From Phytoactinopolyspora halotolerans (GTDB taxonomy: Bacteria; Actinomycetota; Actinomycetes; Jiangellales; Jiangellaceae): a DNA stretch of 42,517 nt. The position numbers were made by a program, and so were the translations under genes. The notes beneath the pieces were generated by a model. It worked only from the letters and a program-made list of their open reading frames with translations, did not search any database and was not told the origin of the DNA. The DNA lies in assembly GCF_010550675.1 (NCBI RefSeq), contig NZ_JAAGOA010000036.1, forward strand, positions 1-42,517, given 5' to 3'. Of the stretch, positions 1-7,453 are shown piece by piece (within the stretch, counting starts at the first letter, position 1; every line of letters starts with the position of its first letter).

Positions 1-254
1 AGCTTCGCCGCCGCCGCGTTGGCCACACCATTCCCGAACGCCGTGACCAGGTCAAGCGCCGACAGGCCAAAGGATCGGCCGGTGGGCGGCCACCATCGTT
101 TGATCCCGAGCGCTACAAGCTGCGCAACACGGTTGAGCGCGGCTTCGGCCGGTTCAAGCAATGGCGCGGGATCGCCACCAGATACGACAAGTACGCCCGC
201 ACCTACCACGGCGGCATCCTCCTGGCCGCCACCATCATCCTCGCCCGGCCATGA
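1..254 (+). mobile_element. IS5-family transposase, 3' fragment running off the window
   Basis: Reading in frame from base 3 to the TGA at 252-254 gives the typical C-terminal end of an IS5-family (IS427-like) DDE transposase. It contains a TIPERRDQ segment, a SAGGRPPSFD segment, then VERGFGRFKQWRG carrying the catalytic Glu region, and ends in TRYDKYARTYHGGIL. The start lies outside the window, so whether the element is complete cannot be judged. The bases just after the stop (about 255-270, TTAGGAGACACGCCC) resemble the outer terminal inverted repeat of such elements. They are followed by TAG, which would fit the short TA/TNA-type target duplications of this family. The family call rests on motif recognition; the exact right end is inferred. 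Confidence 0.8.
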
Positions 255-295
255 ATTAGGAGACACGCCCTAGACCCAGTGAGATCCTCGGCAGC

Positions 296-772
296 GTGGT
301 CGCCGCCAGCGAGCGCGAGCAGCTCGAGACGTTCCTGGATTACCTGCGCGACGCCGTCGTGCGCAAGGCCCGCGGGGTGTCGGAGGAGGACGCCCGGCGC
401 AGCCCGGTGCCGACCGGCACCAACCTCGGCGGCCTGATCAAACACCTGCGGTGGGTGGAACTGGGCGGGTTCGCCGAGCAGATCGGGCAGATCCCCGCCG
501 CGGAGCTGCCCACGCCGCCGTGGACCGACGCAGACCCGGAGGCCGACCTGCGGCTGGAGCCGAACGAGAAGCTCGACGACGTCATCGGCGCCTACCAGGC
601 GGAGTGCGACCGCTCCCGCGAGATCGCCGCCCAGCACAGCCTCGACTACGCACCGCGGGGCAGGGAGCTGACGTTGCGGTGGGTGTACCTGCACGTGATC
701 CTGGAGACCGGCCGGCACGCGGGCCACGCGGACATCCTGCGCGAGATGATCGACGGCAGCGTCGGCGACTGA
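296..772 (+). CDS. DinB/DUF664 superfamily protein, probably 5'-truncated by the IS
   Basis: Encodes 158 residues of the DUF664 branch of the DinB four-helix-bundle superfamily, which includes thiol-dependent, metal-binding enzymes in actinobacteria. Family marks are LETFLDYLRDAV at the start, NLGGLIKHLRWVEL with the first metal-type His, and LHVILETGRHAGHAD near the end with two more conserved His. Length is slightly under the usual 165-175 residues, because family members carry an N-terminal leader before the first helix. The frame is open back to base 260, inside the apparent IS end, and no convincing ribosome site precedes the GTG at 296. I infer that the IS replaced the native start. The substrate is unknown. 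Confidence 0.75.
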   Translation: MVAASEREQLETFLDYLRDAVVRKARGVSEEDARRSPVPTGTNLGGLIKHLRWVELGGFAEQIGQIPAAELPTPPWTDADPEADLRLEPNEKLDDVIGAYQAECDRSREIAAQHSLDYAPRGRELTLRWVYLHVILETGRHAGHADILREMIDGSVGD

Positions 773-822
773 CGGCTCGCGGCGCGTCGTCGGTCCGTGT
801 TCCGATCGTCGGAGGCGGCGTT

Positions 823-1040
823 ACACCGGTATCGGCGGAGGCTGACCTCCAACACCGTGGGCCGCCACCCGAACGGCTCGTGCGCCAACCGCCGGACCAC
901 CGTGTCCCTGGCCGCGCCCTGGCATCCGCAGCGACGACACCATCTGTCGGGCTGGACAGCCCGGCACCGGAGAATCGCCCGATCGGGCTCCAACCGCTGC
1001 CCGAGCACTTCGAGCCCGAGATCATAGTCACCTCCATCCT
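823..1040 (-). pseudogene. ISL3-family transposase, N-terminal fragment
   Basis: On the minus strand a run of about 70 codons matches the zinc-finger N-terminus of ISL3-family transposases. It has DRWCRRCGCQG (Cys pair), then RDTVVRRLAHEPFGWRP, then a beta strand ending RRYRC. After that the frame loses similarity, and neither the rest of the zinc finger nor the catalytic domain follows. The stretch 773-1110 would otherwise be empty; this remnant is the only thing I recognise in it. It is non-functional and marks past insertion activity beside the IS5 end at the window's left edge. Confidence 0.6.
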
Positions 1041-1110
1041 CGGGAGACCTCGACCCCTACCCGGCCACCGACGCGCCGACCGGACTACACCCTCAACTGC
1101 GAAGAGCCGC

Positions 1111-1314
1111 TTGACCGACGGGTCCCTGCTGTCGGACCTTGTCGATTTCTTCGAGCATGGGGCCGCGGACGGCAAGGGAGTCCTGGAATTGATCGGCACC
1201 GACGTGGTTGCCTTCTGCGACGATCTGGTGAAGGACTCGCGCACCTACGCGGACATCTATCAGGACTCCATCAGCCGCGAAAGCGGCACGGCCGAGAAGC
1301 GCAGCACCGGCTAG
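1111..1314 (+). pseudogene. DUF1048 family protein, C-terminal fragment
   Basis: Sixty-seven codons ending at the TAG at 1312-1314 match the C-terminal half of DUF1048 proteins, small helical proteins often found with PadR-type regulators. Diagnostic are LVDFFEHGAADGKGVLELIG and TDVVAFCDDLVKDSRTY. Full-length members have about 105-120 residues and begin with a helix that is missing here. Upstream in the same frame is unrelated sequence shared with the ISL3 remnant. No start codon or ribosome site is apparent, so this is probably a broken gene. Its stop codon overlaps the stop of the convergent arfB. Confidence 0.6.
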
Positions 1315-1745
1315 TCATCGGTAGCCCGGCGCCGACGCTTCGTCTCACTGCGCCGACGCTTGGCCGCCAGCCGACGTTCAACCGAGCCGCGGCTGGGCTT
1401 GGTCCGTCGACGCGCACGCGGCGCGGGAGCGAGAGCCTGATTCAATATCTGCACGAGGCGCGCCTCTGCCGCCTCCCGGTTGCGCAACTGCGAGCGGTGC
1501 TCTGAGGCGGCGACCGTGATCACCCCGTCGGTGAGTCGGTCCGCCAGCCGCTGCAGTGCGCGCTCCTTCAGGGCCGGGTCCAGCGCCGCCGACGCGGCCA
1601 CGTCGTAACTGAGTTCCACCCTGCTGTCCGTGGTGTTCACCGACTGACCGCCCGGCCCCGACGAACGAGAGAAGCGCCACCGCAGCTCCGCCTCCGGGAT
1701 GACGACCGATCCACGAACGCGCAGCGGACCTGGCATGTCACCCAT
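1311..1745 (-). CDS. arfB: Alternative ribosome-rescue peptidyl-tRNA hydrolase ArfB
   Basis: A 144-residue release-factor-like protein that frees ribosomes stalled on non-stop mRNA by hydrolysing peptidyl-tRNA. The catalytic GGQ lies at residues 32-34 within SSGPGGQSVNTTDS, the family signature. The domain is followed by a highly basic tail from about residue 112 (RARRRTKPSRGSVERRL and an Arg/Lys-rich end) that, in the family, inserts into the empty mRNA channel. There is no codon-recognition domain, which separates it from RF1/RF2. The start is the ATG at 1745; an in-frame ATG nine bases inside is possible. It stands alone and is convergent with the DUF1048 fragment. Confidence 0.92.
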   Translation of the reverse strand: MGDMPGPLRVRGSVVIPEAELRWRFSRSSGPGGQSVNTTDSRVELSYDVAASAALDPALKERALQRLADRLTDGVITVAASEHRSQLRNREAAEARLVQILNQALAPAPRARRRTKPSRGSVERRLAAKRRRSETKRRRRATDD

Positions 1746-1835
1746 CTTGCCAGACAGGCATCGCCGCGCTCGAGGACGGCTGCCACACCCCTTCCGGCAT
1801 CGCTCCCCTGCGTGGGTGCGCTATCGCCAGCCGGC

Positions 1836-1854
1836 GTTCTATAGAGTTCTATAC
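1836..1854. repeat. Tandem TTCTATA direct repeat upstream of arfB
   Basis: GTTCTATA occurs at 1836-1843 and again at 1846-1853, ten bases apart, so both copies face the same side of the helix. This AT-rich island in GC-rich DNA lies about 90 bases upstream of arfB and just beyond the end of the B3/4-domain gene. Read on the minus strand it offers TATAGA-type -10 candidates. It may be the arfB promoter or a regulator site; no clear -35 is visible. Confidence 0.3.
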
Positions 1855-1871
1855 AACCGCTGATCTTCGGG

Positions 1872-2558
1872 TCAGAACTCGATCCGTGGTTCGGTCGCGG
1901 TGAGCAGGGCAGCCTGGGCAGGCGGTGACCACGCCGTCTCCACGGCGTCGCTCAGGGTGGTGAGAAGGCTGGCGACGTCGGCGGCGGCGGATTCGTGCAG
2001 AGCTTCGGCCACGATAAGGACGTCGGTGGTTCCTTCCCGCACGGCCGAACGGCCACTCTGCCGATGACACCAACGACGGGCATGCGCGTAACCGTCGGCG
2101 TCGGCGAAGATCACCTCTCCTACGGCAGGGTGCTCGGTCTCGCCGCCGAAAGTCTCATACCTCTCGGTCCCGTCGGCGTGCCGCACCTCCAACCAGGCCG
2201 CGACCCGGCCCACATCTATGACGGCGATGGGCACCGCCCACGCCAATGAGGCGGCGTTGCACAGGTCGATCAACGGGTGAATCCGCGGCAACTCGCCCTC
2301 CTTGGCGAACCGTCGGAGCAACGATTCGGCCGCAGAGCGATACTGCGTCGGCTTGAGGCCCATGGCCGCGAACGTCCGTCGCCACGCTTGGATTTCGTCG
2401 AGCTCGGCGGGCGAATGATCGCGCAGGCGTAACCGCGCCTCAGCCAGCAGATGGTCGATCTTGACGTCTGCGCTGGACGTGATGCCGTTCGCCACCAACG
2501 CACCGGCAGCAAGCTCCGGAAACTCGCGCCGGATACCCGGCGAGTGCTGAAACCACAT
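1872..2558 (-). CDS. B3/4 domain-containing protein (PheRS-beta-like tRNA-binding fold)
   Basis: A 228-residue stand-alone B3/B4 domain, the fold found in the beta subunit of phenylalanyl-tRNA synthetase, where it takes part in editing mischarged tRNA. Recognisable segments are the early FPELAAGALVANGI, the helix pair AWRRTFAAMGLKPTQYRSAAESLLRR, the conserved PLIDLCNAASLAWAVPIAVID, and the C-terminal GEVIFADADGYAHARRWCHRQSGRS. In the family the last region lines the binding pocket. Free-standing copies are common in actinobacteria and are thought to act on amino acids or misacylated tRNA; the substrate is not established. The ATG at 2558 follows an in-frame TAG, so no longer form is possible. 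It is divergent from merR. Confidence 0.85.
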   Translation of the reverse strand: MWFQHSPGIRREFPELAAGALVANGITSSADVKIDHLLAEARLRLRDHSPAELDEIQAWRRTFAAMGLKPTQYRSAAESLLRRFAKEGELPRIHPLIDLCNAASLAWAVPIAVIDVGRVAAWLEVRHADGTERYETFGGETEHPAVGEVIFADADGYAHARRWCHRQSGRSAVREGTTDVLIVAEALHESAAADVASLLTTLSDAVETAWSPPAQAALLTATEPRIEF

Positions 2559-2585
2559 CCGCTACGTCCCATCCGTCGACACGGC

Positions 2586-2613
2586 CATGTCCATGGACAT
2601 GAACATGGACATG
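2586..2613. promoter_or_regulatory. CATG-rich palindrome between the B3/4-domain gene and merR
   Basis: CATGTCCATGGACATG (2586-2601) is a perfect 16-base palindrome. Its right part CATGGACATG is repeated at 2604-2613 after two bases. It lies about 30 bases upstream of the B3/4-domain gene start and about 165 bases before merR. The symmetry and phasing look like an operator, but no regulator can be assigned. Confidence 0.4.
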
Positions 2614-2775
2614 GCGCGCACGATACCAATCTCGTCCCAGCACCCCTGGCATCGTCGCTGCGTCCACCGCACTGCGCCAAACGCCACACTCTTCGCCCCG
2701 GTCAGCCGGACAACGCAAGCACGACGATCGAGCTACGGCGTACGTTGAGAGGTGAGAGCGACCAGGAGGGACGTC

Positions 2776-3180
2776 GTGCTGATCGGTGAGCTGGCGCGCC
2801 GGGCGGGGACCACGGCCAAGACACTGCGGTTCTATGAAGACGAGGGGTTGCTTCCCGATCCCGGCCGGACCGCGTCTGGTTACCGCGATTACCCCGCCGA
2901 GCTGCTCGATCGCGTGGTCTTCATCCGCGACGCTCAGACCGCCGGTCTGACGCTCCGGCAGATCCGCGAGATCCTGGCCATCCGCGACGGCGGCCAACCA
3001 CCGTGCGAGCACGCCGGTCAGCTCATAGGCGACCGGCTCGCCGACGTCCAGCGTCGCATCTCTGAACTGGAACAGACCCGATCCCGCCTTCTGGAGCTCG
3101 CCGGGCGAGCCAGCACGCTCGATCCCGCGGACTGCGGCGGATACTGCGACATCATCCAAAGACCGGCCGCCGCTGATTGA
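2776..3180 (+). CDS. merR: MerR-family metal-responsive regulator, probable mercury sensor
   Basis: A 134-residue MerR-type activator. The winged helix starts at IGELARRAGTTAKTLRFYEDEGLL, followed by the long dimer helix LADVQRRISELEQTRSRLLELA. Metal-binding cysteines are Cys77 (PPCEHAG) and Cys120/Cys124 (ADCGGYCDII). The classical MerR middle cysteine (Cys117 of Tn501) is replaced, so the thiolate set differs from the textbook one. The start is the GTG at 2776, because AGGAGG at 2764-2769 lies five bases before it; the longer reading frame from 2752 has no such site. It is convergent with merBA, and the operator in front of merB is the expected target. Zinc or cadmium sensing is an alternative, but the location favours mercury. 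Confidence 0.8.
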   Translation: MLIGELARRAGTTAKTLRFYEDEGLLPDPGRTASGYRDYPAELLDRVVFIRDAQTAGLTLRQIREILAIRDGGQPPCEHAGQLIGDRLADVQRRISELEQTRSRLLELAGRASTLDPADCGGYCDIIQRPAAAD

Positions 3181-3183
3181 CCT

Positions 3184-3201
3184 GGCCCCCGAGTGGGGTC
3201 C
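3184..3201. terminator. Possible bidirectional hairpin between merR and merA
   Basis: GG-C-CCCC, loop GAGT, GGGG-T-CC folds into a short GC stem with one mismatch, four bases after the merR stop and about 100 bases beyond the merA stop on the other strand. There is no T-run, so it is only a weak terminator candidate. Confidence 0.25.
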
Positions 3202-3303
3202 GGTGGGTGGACCACCCGGTTTGGCCATGCTTCTCCGGTCGGTCCCGGTCTCCGCTGCGACGATCACACATCGGCGAACCACCGCCGAACCGGCGACCGC
3301 CCG

Positions 3304-4740
3304 TCAGGCCGCGCAGCACGACAGCTTCGCGACATCACGCGAGAATGTCTGCGCAGCGAGCTTCAGGCCCTCGGCCATCGTCAGGTAAGGCGACCACGTG
3401 CGAGCGAGATCGGCGGTCGTCAGGCCGAACGCGATCGCATAGACCGCGGCCTGGATCACCTCGCCGGCTCCATCGGCGAGCACGTGCACGCCGAGAACGT
3501 TGTCGGTGTCCGTGTCGGCGACGATCTTCACCAGGCCACGCGTGTCCCGGTTCACCAGCGCCCGCGGCACCGCGGACAGTGGAAGCACACTGGTCTTCAC
3601 CTGATGCCCCGCCGCTATTGCGGCATGCTCGCCCAGCCCGGCCGCGGCGATCTGCGGAGTAGTGAAGGTCACCCGCGGAAGAGCCGTCATGTCCATCCGC
3701 GCGTCGACGCCGGTGAGAGCGTTCTCCGCCGCCAGCGCGCCCTGCTGTGCGGCGAGGTAAACGTACTGCGGTGCGGAGGTGACATCGCCGGCGGCGTACA
3801 CGTGCGGATTGCTGGTTCGCAGGTACGCGTCGACGACTACCGCGCCCCGCTCGTCCAGCTCGATCCCCGCAGCCTCGGCACCGATGTGCGCCGTGTCGGC
3901 TCGACGGCCGGTTGCGATGAGGATCTCGTCGACCGTCAGCGTGATCTCCTCGCCACCGACGACGGCGACCACCATGCGACGATGTCCATCGCGCTCCACC
4001 CGGACTATCCGTGCCGCTGCATGTATCTCCGCGCCTTGCTCGCGCAGTATCGTCGCCATCGCCTCGGATATCTCGGGTTCCTCGTAGGGCGCCACACGGT
4101 CGAGAATGTCCAGAAGCGTGACGTCCGCGCCCATCTCGAGGAAGAACTGGCCGAGCTCGAGGCCGATGGCGCCGGCACCGAAGACCGCGAGCGAGCCAGG
4201 GACCGCCGTGATGTCGAGTGCGCTGGCCGACGTCAGGTAGCCGGCCTCCGTCAGGCCGGGTACCGCCGGAACGGCAGGCGCCGCTCCGGTGCTGATCAGA
4301 TACGCACTGCCTTGGAGCACCTCGCCGTCGACGTCCACGCCGCCGGCTTCGGTGAAGCGAGCCGAACCACGGATCAGGTCGATGCCGTAGTACTCGATGA
4401 GGTCCTCGTACTTCTGCGCGCGCAGCATGGCGACAAGCTCGTCCTTCTGCGCCACCAGCGCACGTAGATCCACCGCCCCGGCACGGGTCTCGATGCCGTC
4501 GAACGGATGAAGCTCTGCCCTGCGCCGCACTTCCCCCGCGCGCAGTAGCGTCTTCGACGGCACACAACCCACGTTCACGCACGTTCCACCGACCGTCGAG
4601 CGCTCCACCATCGCCACCCGCGCGCCCAGGTCACGGGCGCGGATCGCCGCGGCGAACGCCGCCGATCCAGATCCCACGATCACCAGGTCGTAGCCGTCGC
4701 CGCCACCACGACGTCGTGTCCCCTCGTTCGGCATCGCCAT
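3304..4740 (-). CDS. merA: Mercury(II) reductase MerA
   Basis: A 478-residue FAD/NADPH flavoenzyme that reduces Hg(II) to volatile Hg(0) in the cytosol. The FAD-binding VIVGSGSAAFAAAI is near residue 20. The redox pair Cys54/Cys59 lies in GGTCVNVGCVPSKT. The NADPH-binding segment contains FGAGAIGLELGQFF, and the second FAD site contains VYAAGDVTSAPQYVYLAA. The C-terminal metal-relay pair is Cys475-Cys476 (LSCCAA). There is no N-terminal heavy-metal-associated (MerP-like) domain, as in many actinobacterial forms. The ATG at 4740 overlaps the merB stop by one base (TGATG), so translation is coupled. A reading frame extending to 4917 lies inside merB and is not used. Confidence 0.95.
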   Translation of the reverse strand: MAMPNEGTRRRGGGDGYDLVIVGSGSAAFAAAIRARDLGARVAMVERSTVGGTCVNVGCVPSKTLLRAGEVRRRAELHPFDGIETRAGAVDLRALVAQKDELVAMLRAQKYEDLIEYYGIDLIRGSARFTEAGGVDVDGEVLQGSAYLISTGAAPAVPAVPGLTEAGYLTSASALDITAVPGSLAVFGAGAIGLELGQFFLEMGADVTLLDILDRVAPYEEPEISEAMATILREQGAEIHAAARIVRVERDGHRRMVVAVVGGEEITLTVDEILIATGRRADTAHIGAEAAGIELDERGAVVVDAYLRTSNPHVYAAGDVTSAPQYVYLAAQQGALAAENALTGVDARMDMTALPRVTFTTPQIAAAGLGEHAAIAAGHQVKTSVLPLSAVPRALVNRDTRGLVKIVADTDTDNVLGVHVLADGAGEVIQAAVYAIAFGLTTADLARTWSPYLTMAEGLKLAAQTFSRDVAKLSCCAA

Positions 4741-5381
4741 CAGAGTCCGCCTCCCGACACGCAATCCTCGACATAGGCGCGTGCCACCGCCCGCGCGTCG
4801 CCCAGATCGACGATCGCGACGCCGGGATGGTCGGAGAGCCACTCCTCGCCGGCCGTGCGGGAAGCGAAGAACGGCATCTGCGTGCAGATCCGCGACTGTG
4901 GACCAGCCACCGGGCAACAGGACGTGACGTCCGTACCGACGATGGCGACGACGACGCCGGTGGGTGACGCGTCAGAGACAGTGCCATCTGCCTCCACGGT
5001 CAGCCGGATCTCAGCGCCCGTCACCGCGCAGGCCGAGGTCACCTCCGCACGTTCGCCGACGATGATCGGCACGAACAGCGCGTCGAACCCGCACCATGTG
5101 TACAGGTCGTTGCCCCGGACCCGGAACCGATGCTGAGTCGGACGCAGCGACAGCGCACTGCCGACGATCGCCCCGTCCTCAACCTCGGCACCTGCCCTGC
5201 GGGCCCGTTCGATGTGCACCGTCACCTCGTCGATGCCCAAGCCCGTCGCCCCCGCCAACGCGCTCGGCGTGGCGGGCGTCCCGTCCGCGATGATGTTGAT
5301 TGCCGCGCTGCTCACGCTCGTCGTGGAGTACTCTCGACGGCTCCAGGTGGTCCGCAGGTCTGCAACACTGGGTGTGTCCAT
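4740..5381 (-). CDS. merB: Alkylmercury lyase MerB
   Basis: A 213-residue organomercurial lyase that breaks the carbon-mercury bond and passes Hg(II) to MerA. Catalytic residues match the E. coli enzyme: Cys97 and Asp100 in LYTWCGFDALFVP, and Cys166 in SRICTQMPFFASRTAGEEW. An extra Cys155-Cys156 pair lies just before the last motif. An N-terminal helical domain (residues 1-80) precedes the core. I choose the ATG at 5381. The longer frame to 5420 begins with a TTG that is part of the -35 element of the MerR-type promoter, and transcription from that promoter should begin at or within a base or two of this ATG. merB leads the merB-merA operon; no merT/merP transporter is present. Confidence 0.92.
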   Translation of the reverse strand: MDTPSVADLRTTWSRREYSTTSVSSAAINIIADGTPATPSALAGATGLGIDEVTVHIERARRAGAEVEDGAIVGSALSLRPTQHRFRVRGNDLYTWCGFDALFVPIIVGERAEVTSACAVTGAEIRLTVEADGTVSDASPTGVVVAIVGTDVTSCCPVAGPQSRICTQMPFFASRTAGEEWLSDHPGVAIVDLGDARAVARAYVEDCVSGGGL

Positions 5382-5388
5382 GGCCGCC

Positions 5389-5420
5389 ACCGTAGACGTT
5401 ACAGTGCACTGGAATGTCAA
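5389..5420 (-). promoter_or_regulatory. MerR-type promoter/operator of merBA
   Basis: On the minus strand TTGACA (5415-5420) and TACGGT (5389-5394) are separated by 20 bases, the over-long spacer typical of promoters activated by MerR-family proteins. The spacer is an imperfect 24-base palindrome (5395-5418) with the exact core CAGTGCACTG and outer GAC/GTC arms. The -10 ends eight bases before the merB ATG, which predicts a leaderless mRNA. MerR itself is encoded 2.2 kb away at 2776-3180. Confidence 0.8.
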
Positions 5421-5554
5421 GGCGAACGCGGCCTATCACGGCGCGATGACGGCCGAAAGGCGCTCGGGTTCGGCACAGGTTGTCGGCCATCTCACGGTCC
5501 TCTGGCGCGAGCCACTGTGCCAGGATTTCACTAGCGCTGGCCAGACGTCTCTAG

Positions 5555-6595
5555 TCAGCGAAAGACGTCCGCAATCTCGCTGATCTGGCTGGTGTCGAGA
5601 TGCAATCTGCCCGCGGCCGCGTTGGCTTCCAATTGCGCGGCGGTCGAACTGGCCGGGATCTGCGGCCCCATGCCGGGCAGCGCGAGAAGGTAGCCGAGTA
5701 CGAGCGTCGACACGCGCGTATCCCATTGCGACGCGAGCTCACCGAGGCGCCTGAGCTTCTTGAGGTTGCTCTCGGTCGCCAGTTCGGCCAACAGTCCTTC
5801 GTCGACGAGGCGATCACCGGCGCCAGCCCGGTCGGGGTCGAGGTAGCGATCGGTCAGCAGTCCCTGCGCCAGCGGTGAATACGGGACAAAGGAGACACCT
5901 TCGGCCCTGCAGAGTTCGAGCACACCTGGCCGGAACTCACCGTTCAGCGGGTCAAACCGGTTCTGCACCGCGATCGGTCGCACTCTTCGGGACAGGGTGC
6001 CGGACACCGTCAGCAATTCCTCCAGCTGATCCCGCTCCACGTTGGACACGGCCAGATAATTGACGAGCCCTTGACCGATCAGATCCTCCACCGTCTCGAG
6101 GCTTTCGGCGACGGGCACATGCGAGTCGAAGCCGTGGAACCACAGCAGATCGAGATAGTCCGTGCGCAACCGCGCCAGCGAAGCCTTGACCGACTGAATG
6201 ATCTGCAGCCGGGAAAGCCCGGAATGATTGGGCGTGATCCCATCCATTCCCCCGAAGGTCTTGGTCGACACGACCACGTCACGCCGCCGCGCCGGGTTGT
6301 CCTTCAGCCAGCGGCCGATGATCCGCTCGGAGTTGCCCGACGCCGCGTTGTATCGGTTCGCCGTGTCCCAGAACGTAACGCCCAGCTCGACTGCACGACT
6401 CAGCAGCGGCAGCGCCTCGTCCTCGGCCACCCGCGACCCGTCACCTGTCTCCGGATAACCGAACTTCCAGGTCCCCAAGCCGATCGCCGACGCGCGCAGT
6501 CCACTGCTCCCCACGTATCGATAGGGCATACCGCCAAAGTCGTCGGTGCGGAACGGCACGTTGTACAGATTCTGGTCCGGTGTGTGATGATCCAT
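5555..6595 (-). CDS. Aldo/keto reductase
   Basis: A 346-residue NAD(P)H-dependent oxidoreductase with the aldo/keto reductase TIM barrel. The catalytic tetrad is visible: Asp77 and Tyr82 in FWDTANRYN, Lys112 in VVVSTKTFGG and His154 in LLWFHGFDS. The cofactor-binding end carries the motif region IPASSTAAQLEANAAA. The size and the R-Y-x-G-S-S-G-L start fit the AKR groups related to potassium-channel beta subunits and YghZ-type reductases. The first 22 residues precede the usual family start (Met at MPYRYVGSSGLR), so the true start could be internal. It is monocistronic, and the substrate is not predictable. A 14-base repeat lies around its start. Confidence 0.88.
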   Translation of the reverse strand: MDHHTPDQNLYNVPFRTDDFGGMPYRYVGSSGLRASAIGLGTWKFGYPETGDGSRVAEDEALPLLSRAVELGVTFWDTANRYNAASGNSERIIGRWLKDNPARRRDVVVSTKTFGGMDGITPNHSGLSRLQIIQSVKASLARLRTDYLDLLWFHGFDSHVPVAESLETVEDLIGQGLVNYLAVSNVERDQLEELLTVSGTLSRRVRPIAVQNRFDPLNGEFRPGVLELCRAEGVSFVPYSPLAQGLLTDRYLDPDRAGAGDRLVDEGLLAELATESNLKKLRRLGELASQWDTRVSTLVLGYLLALPGMGPQIPASSTAAQLEANAAAGRLHLDTSQISEIADVFR

Positions 6596-6623
6596 GCCCC
6601 AACTTCACCTGATCCATGCCCCA
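6588..6623. repeat. 14-base direct repeat TGATCCATGCCCCA at the reductase start
   Basis: The unit occurs at 6588-6601 and 6610-6623. On the minus strand each copy contains an ATG followed by GATCA. The lower copy supplies the annotated start codon of the aldo/keto reductase and the upper one an out-of-frame ATG 22 bases earlier. It looks like a small local duplication that could weaken initiation. Confidence 0.45.
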
Positions 6624-6747
6624 CTGGCAAAGTCGCTGCCCCAGGCAAGGAGGGTCGTGGACCGGTGATGGCCACGCCACACGTAGGCCACGACCCGGCT
6701 GATCGGCCGCTCTAGCACCGCAAGACCGGTGCGTCTAGGCTGTCGCG

Positions 6748-7312
6748 ATGATCGTGTGGGTCGCATCTTTTCCACGTTCCGGCAACACCTTCTTCCGCAT
6801 CCTGCTGCACCGCCTCTACCAAGTCCCGACCTACGTGGTCTACGACGTTGACGGTGTGGCCGACCAGATCGGAACCGACCTGATGGACTTCCGGCCCCGC
6901 CCAGGCACGTTCGACCAACTACGCACGTCGTCAGAGGTGTTCTTCATCAAGACCCACCGGCAACGCTCCGACCCACTGGTGTCCGAGCGGGACCGAGCGA
7001 TCTGCCTGGTGCGTGACGGCCGCGACTGCGTGGTCTCCTGGGCACGGCTGCGTACCGCACACCACGTTGACCAGCCCGATTATGAAACCCTGTTCGCAGC
7101 AGAGGCGCGAGCGATCATCACCCGGCAGTCAGGCGGCACAGCCCATTGGGGGCAGAACGTACTCAGCTGGCGTCAGTCGACCGCTCCCGATCCGATCTGG
7201 ATCCGCTACGACGACCTCATCGTCGACCCACTGGACACGGTCCGAGCCGCGGTGGCGGCAACAGACAACGCCGAACGCCACCACGATGCAGCTGCTGGGC
7301 TACCAGCGCTAG
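6748..7312 (+). pseudogene. Sulfotransferase, inactivated by internal deletion and frameshift
   Basis: The first 170 codons are a good sulfotransferase. They have the PAPS 5'-phosphosulfate loop SFPRSGNTFFRILL at residues 7-20, the 3'-phosphate motif VRDGRDCVVSWARL, and WIRYDDLIVDPLDTVRAAVAA. After about base 7260 the frame runs into unrelated sequence and stops only at 7410. In the neighbouring frame the same DNA reads TTMQLLGYQR and stops at 7312, which is the normal end of this family. The 40-odd residues that should lie between, including the conserved RKG-type motif, are missing. A deletion that changed frame is the simplest reading. Related intact enzymes sulfate carbohydrates or small molecules. 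Confidence 0.65.
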
Positions 7313-7453
7313 CCCCAAGAGCACGCCGCAGACCATCTGGAGCGACACGGTTACGATTGCACAGATCGCATTGCCACCGTCTGGTTCGTCGGGTCACCTG
7401 GTCTCCCTGACGATCATGGTCCCGCTATCCCACACGGCCAGCGATGAAGGTCA

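Noticed and set aside
3205-3217. GGGTG-GAC-CACCC hairpin after merR
   Set aside because: Five pairs without a T-run. The neighbouring hairpin at 3184-3201 is equally weak and nearer the stop.
2440-3282. Minus-strand frame with alternating Val-His repeats
   Set aside because: The repeat is only the translation of the CATG palindrome. The frame overlaps merR and the B3/4-domain gene.
3193-4467. Open frame opposite merA
   Set aside because: A GC-rich antisense shadow without motifs. The same holds for large frames opposite uidA, GH1 and the transporter (23731-25047, 24783-26105, 26464-28116, 28846-30111, 31567-33159).
7313-7453. Continuation of the sulfotransferase frame to 7410 as a natural C-terminus
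   Set aside because: The residues are Arg/Pro-rich and unlike the family, while the normal ending exists in the other frame.
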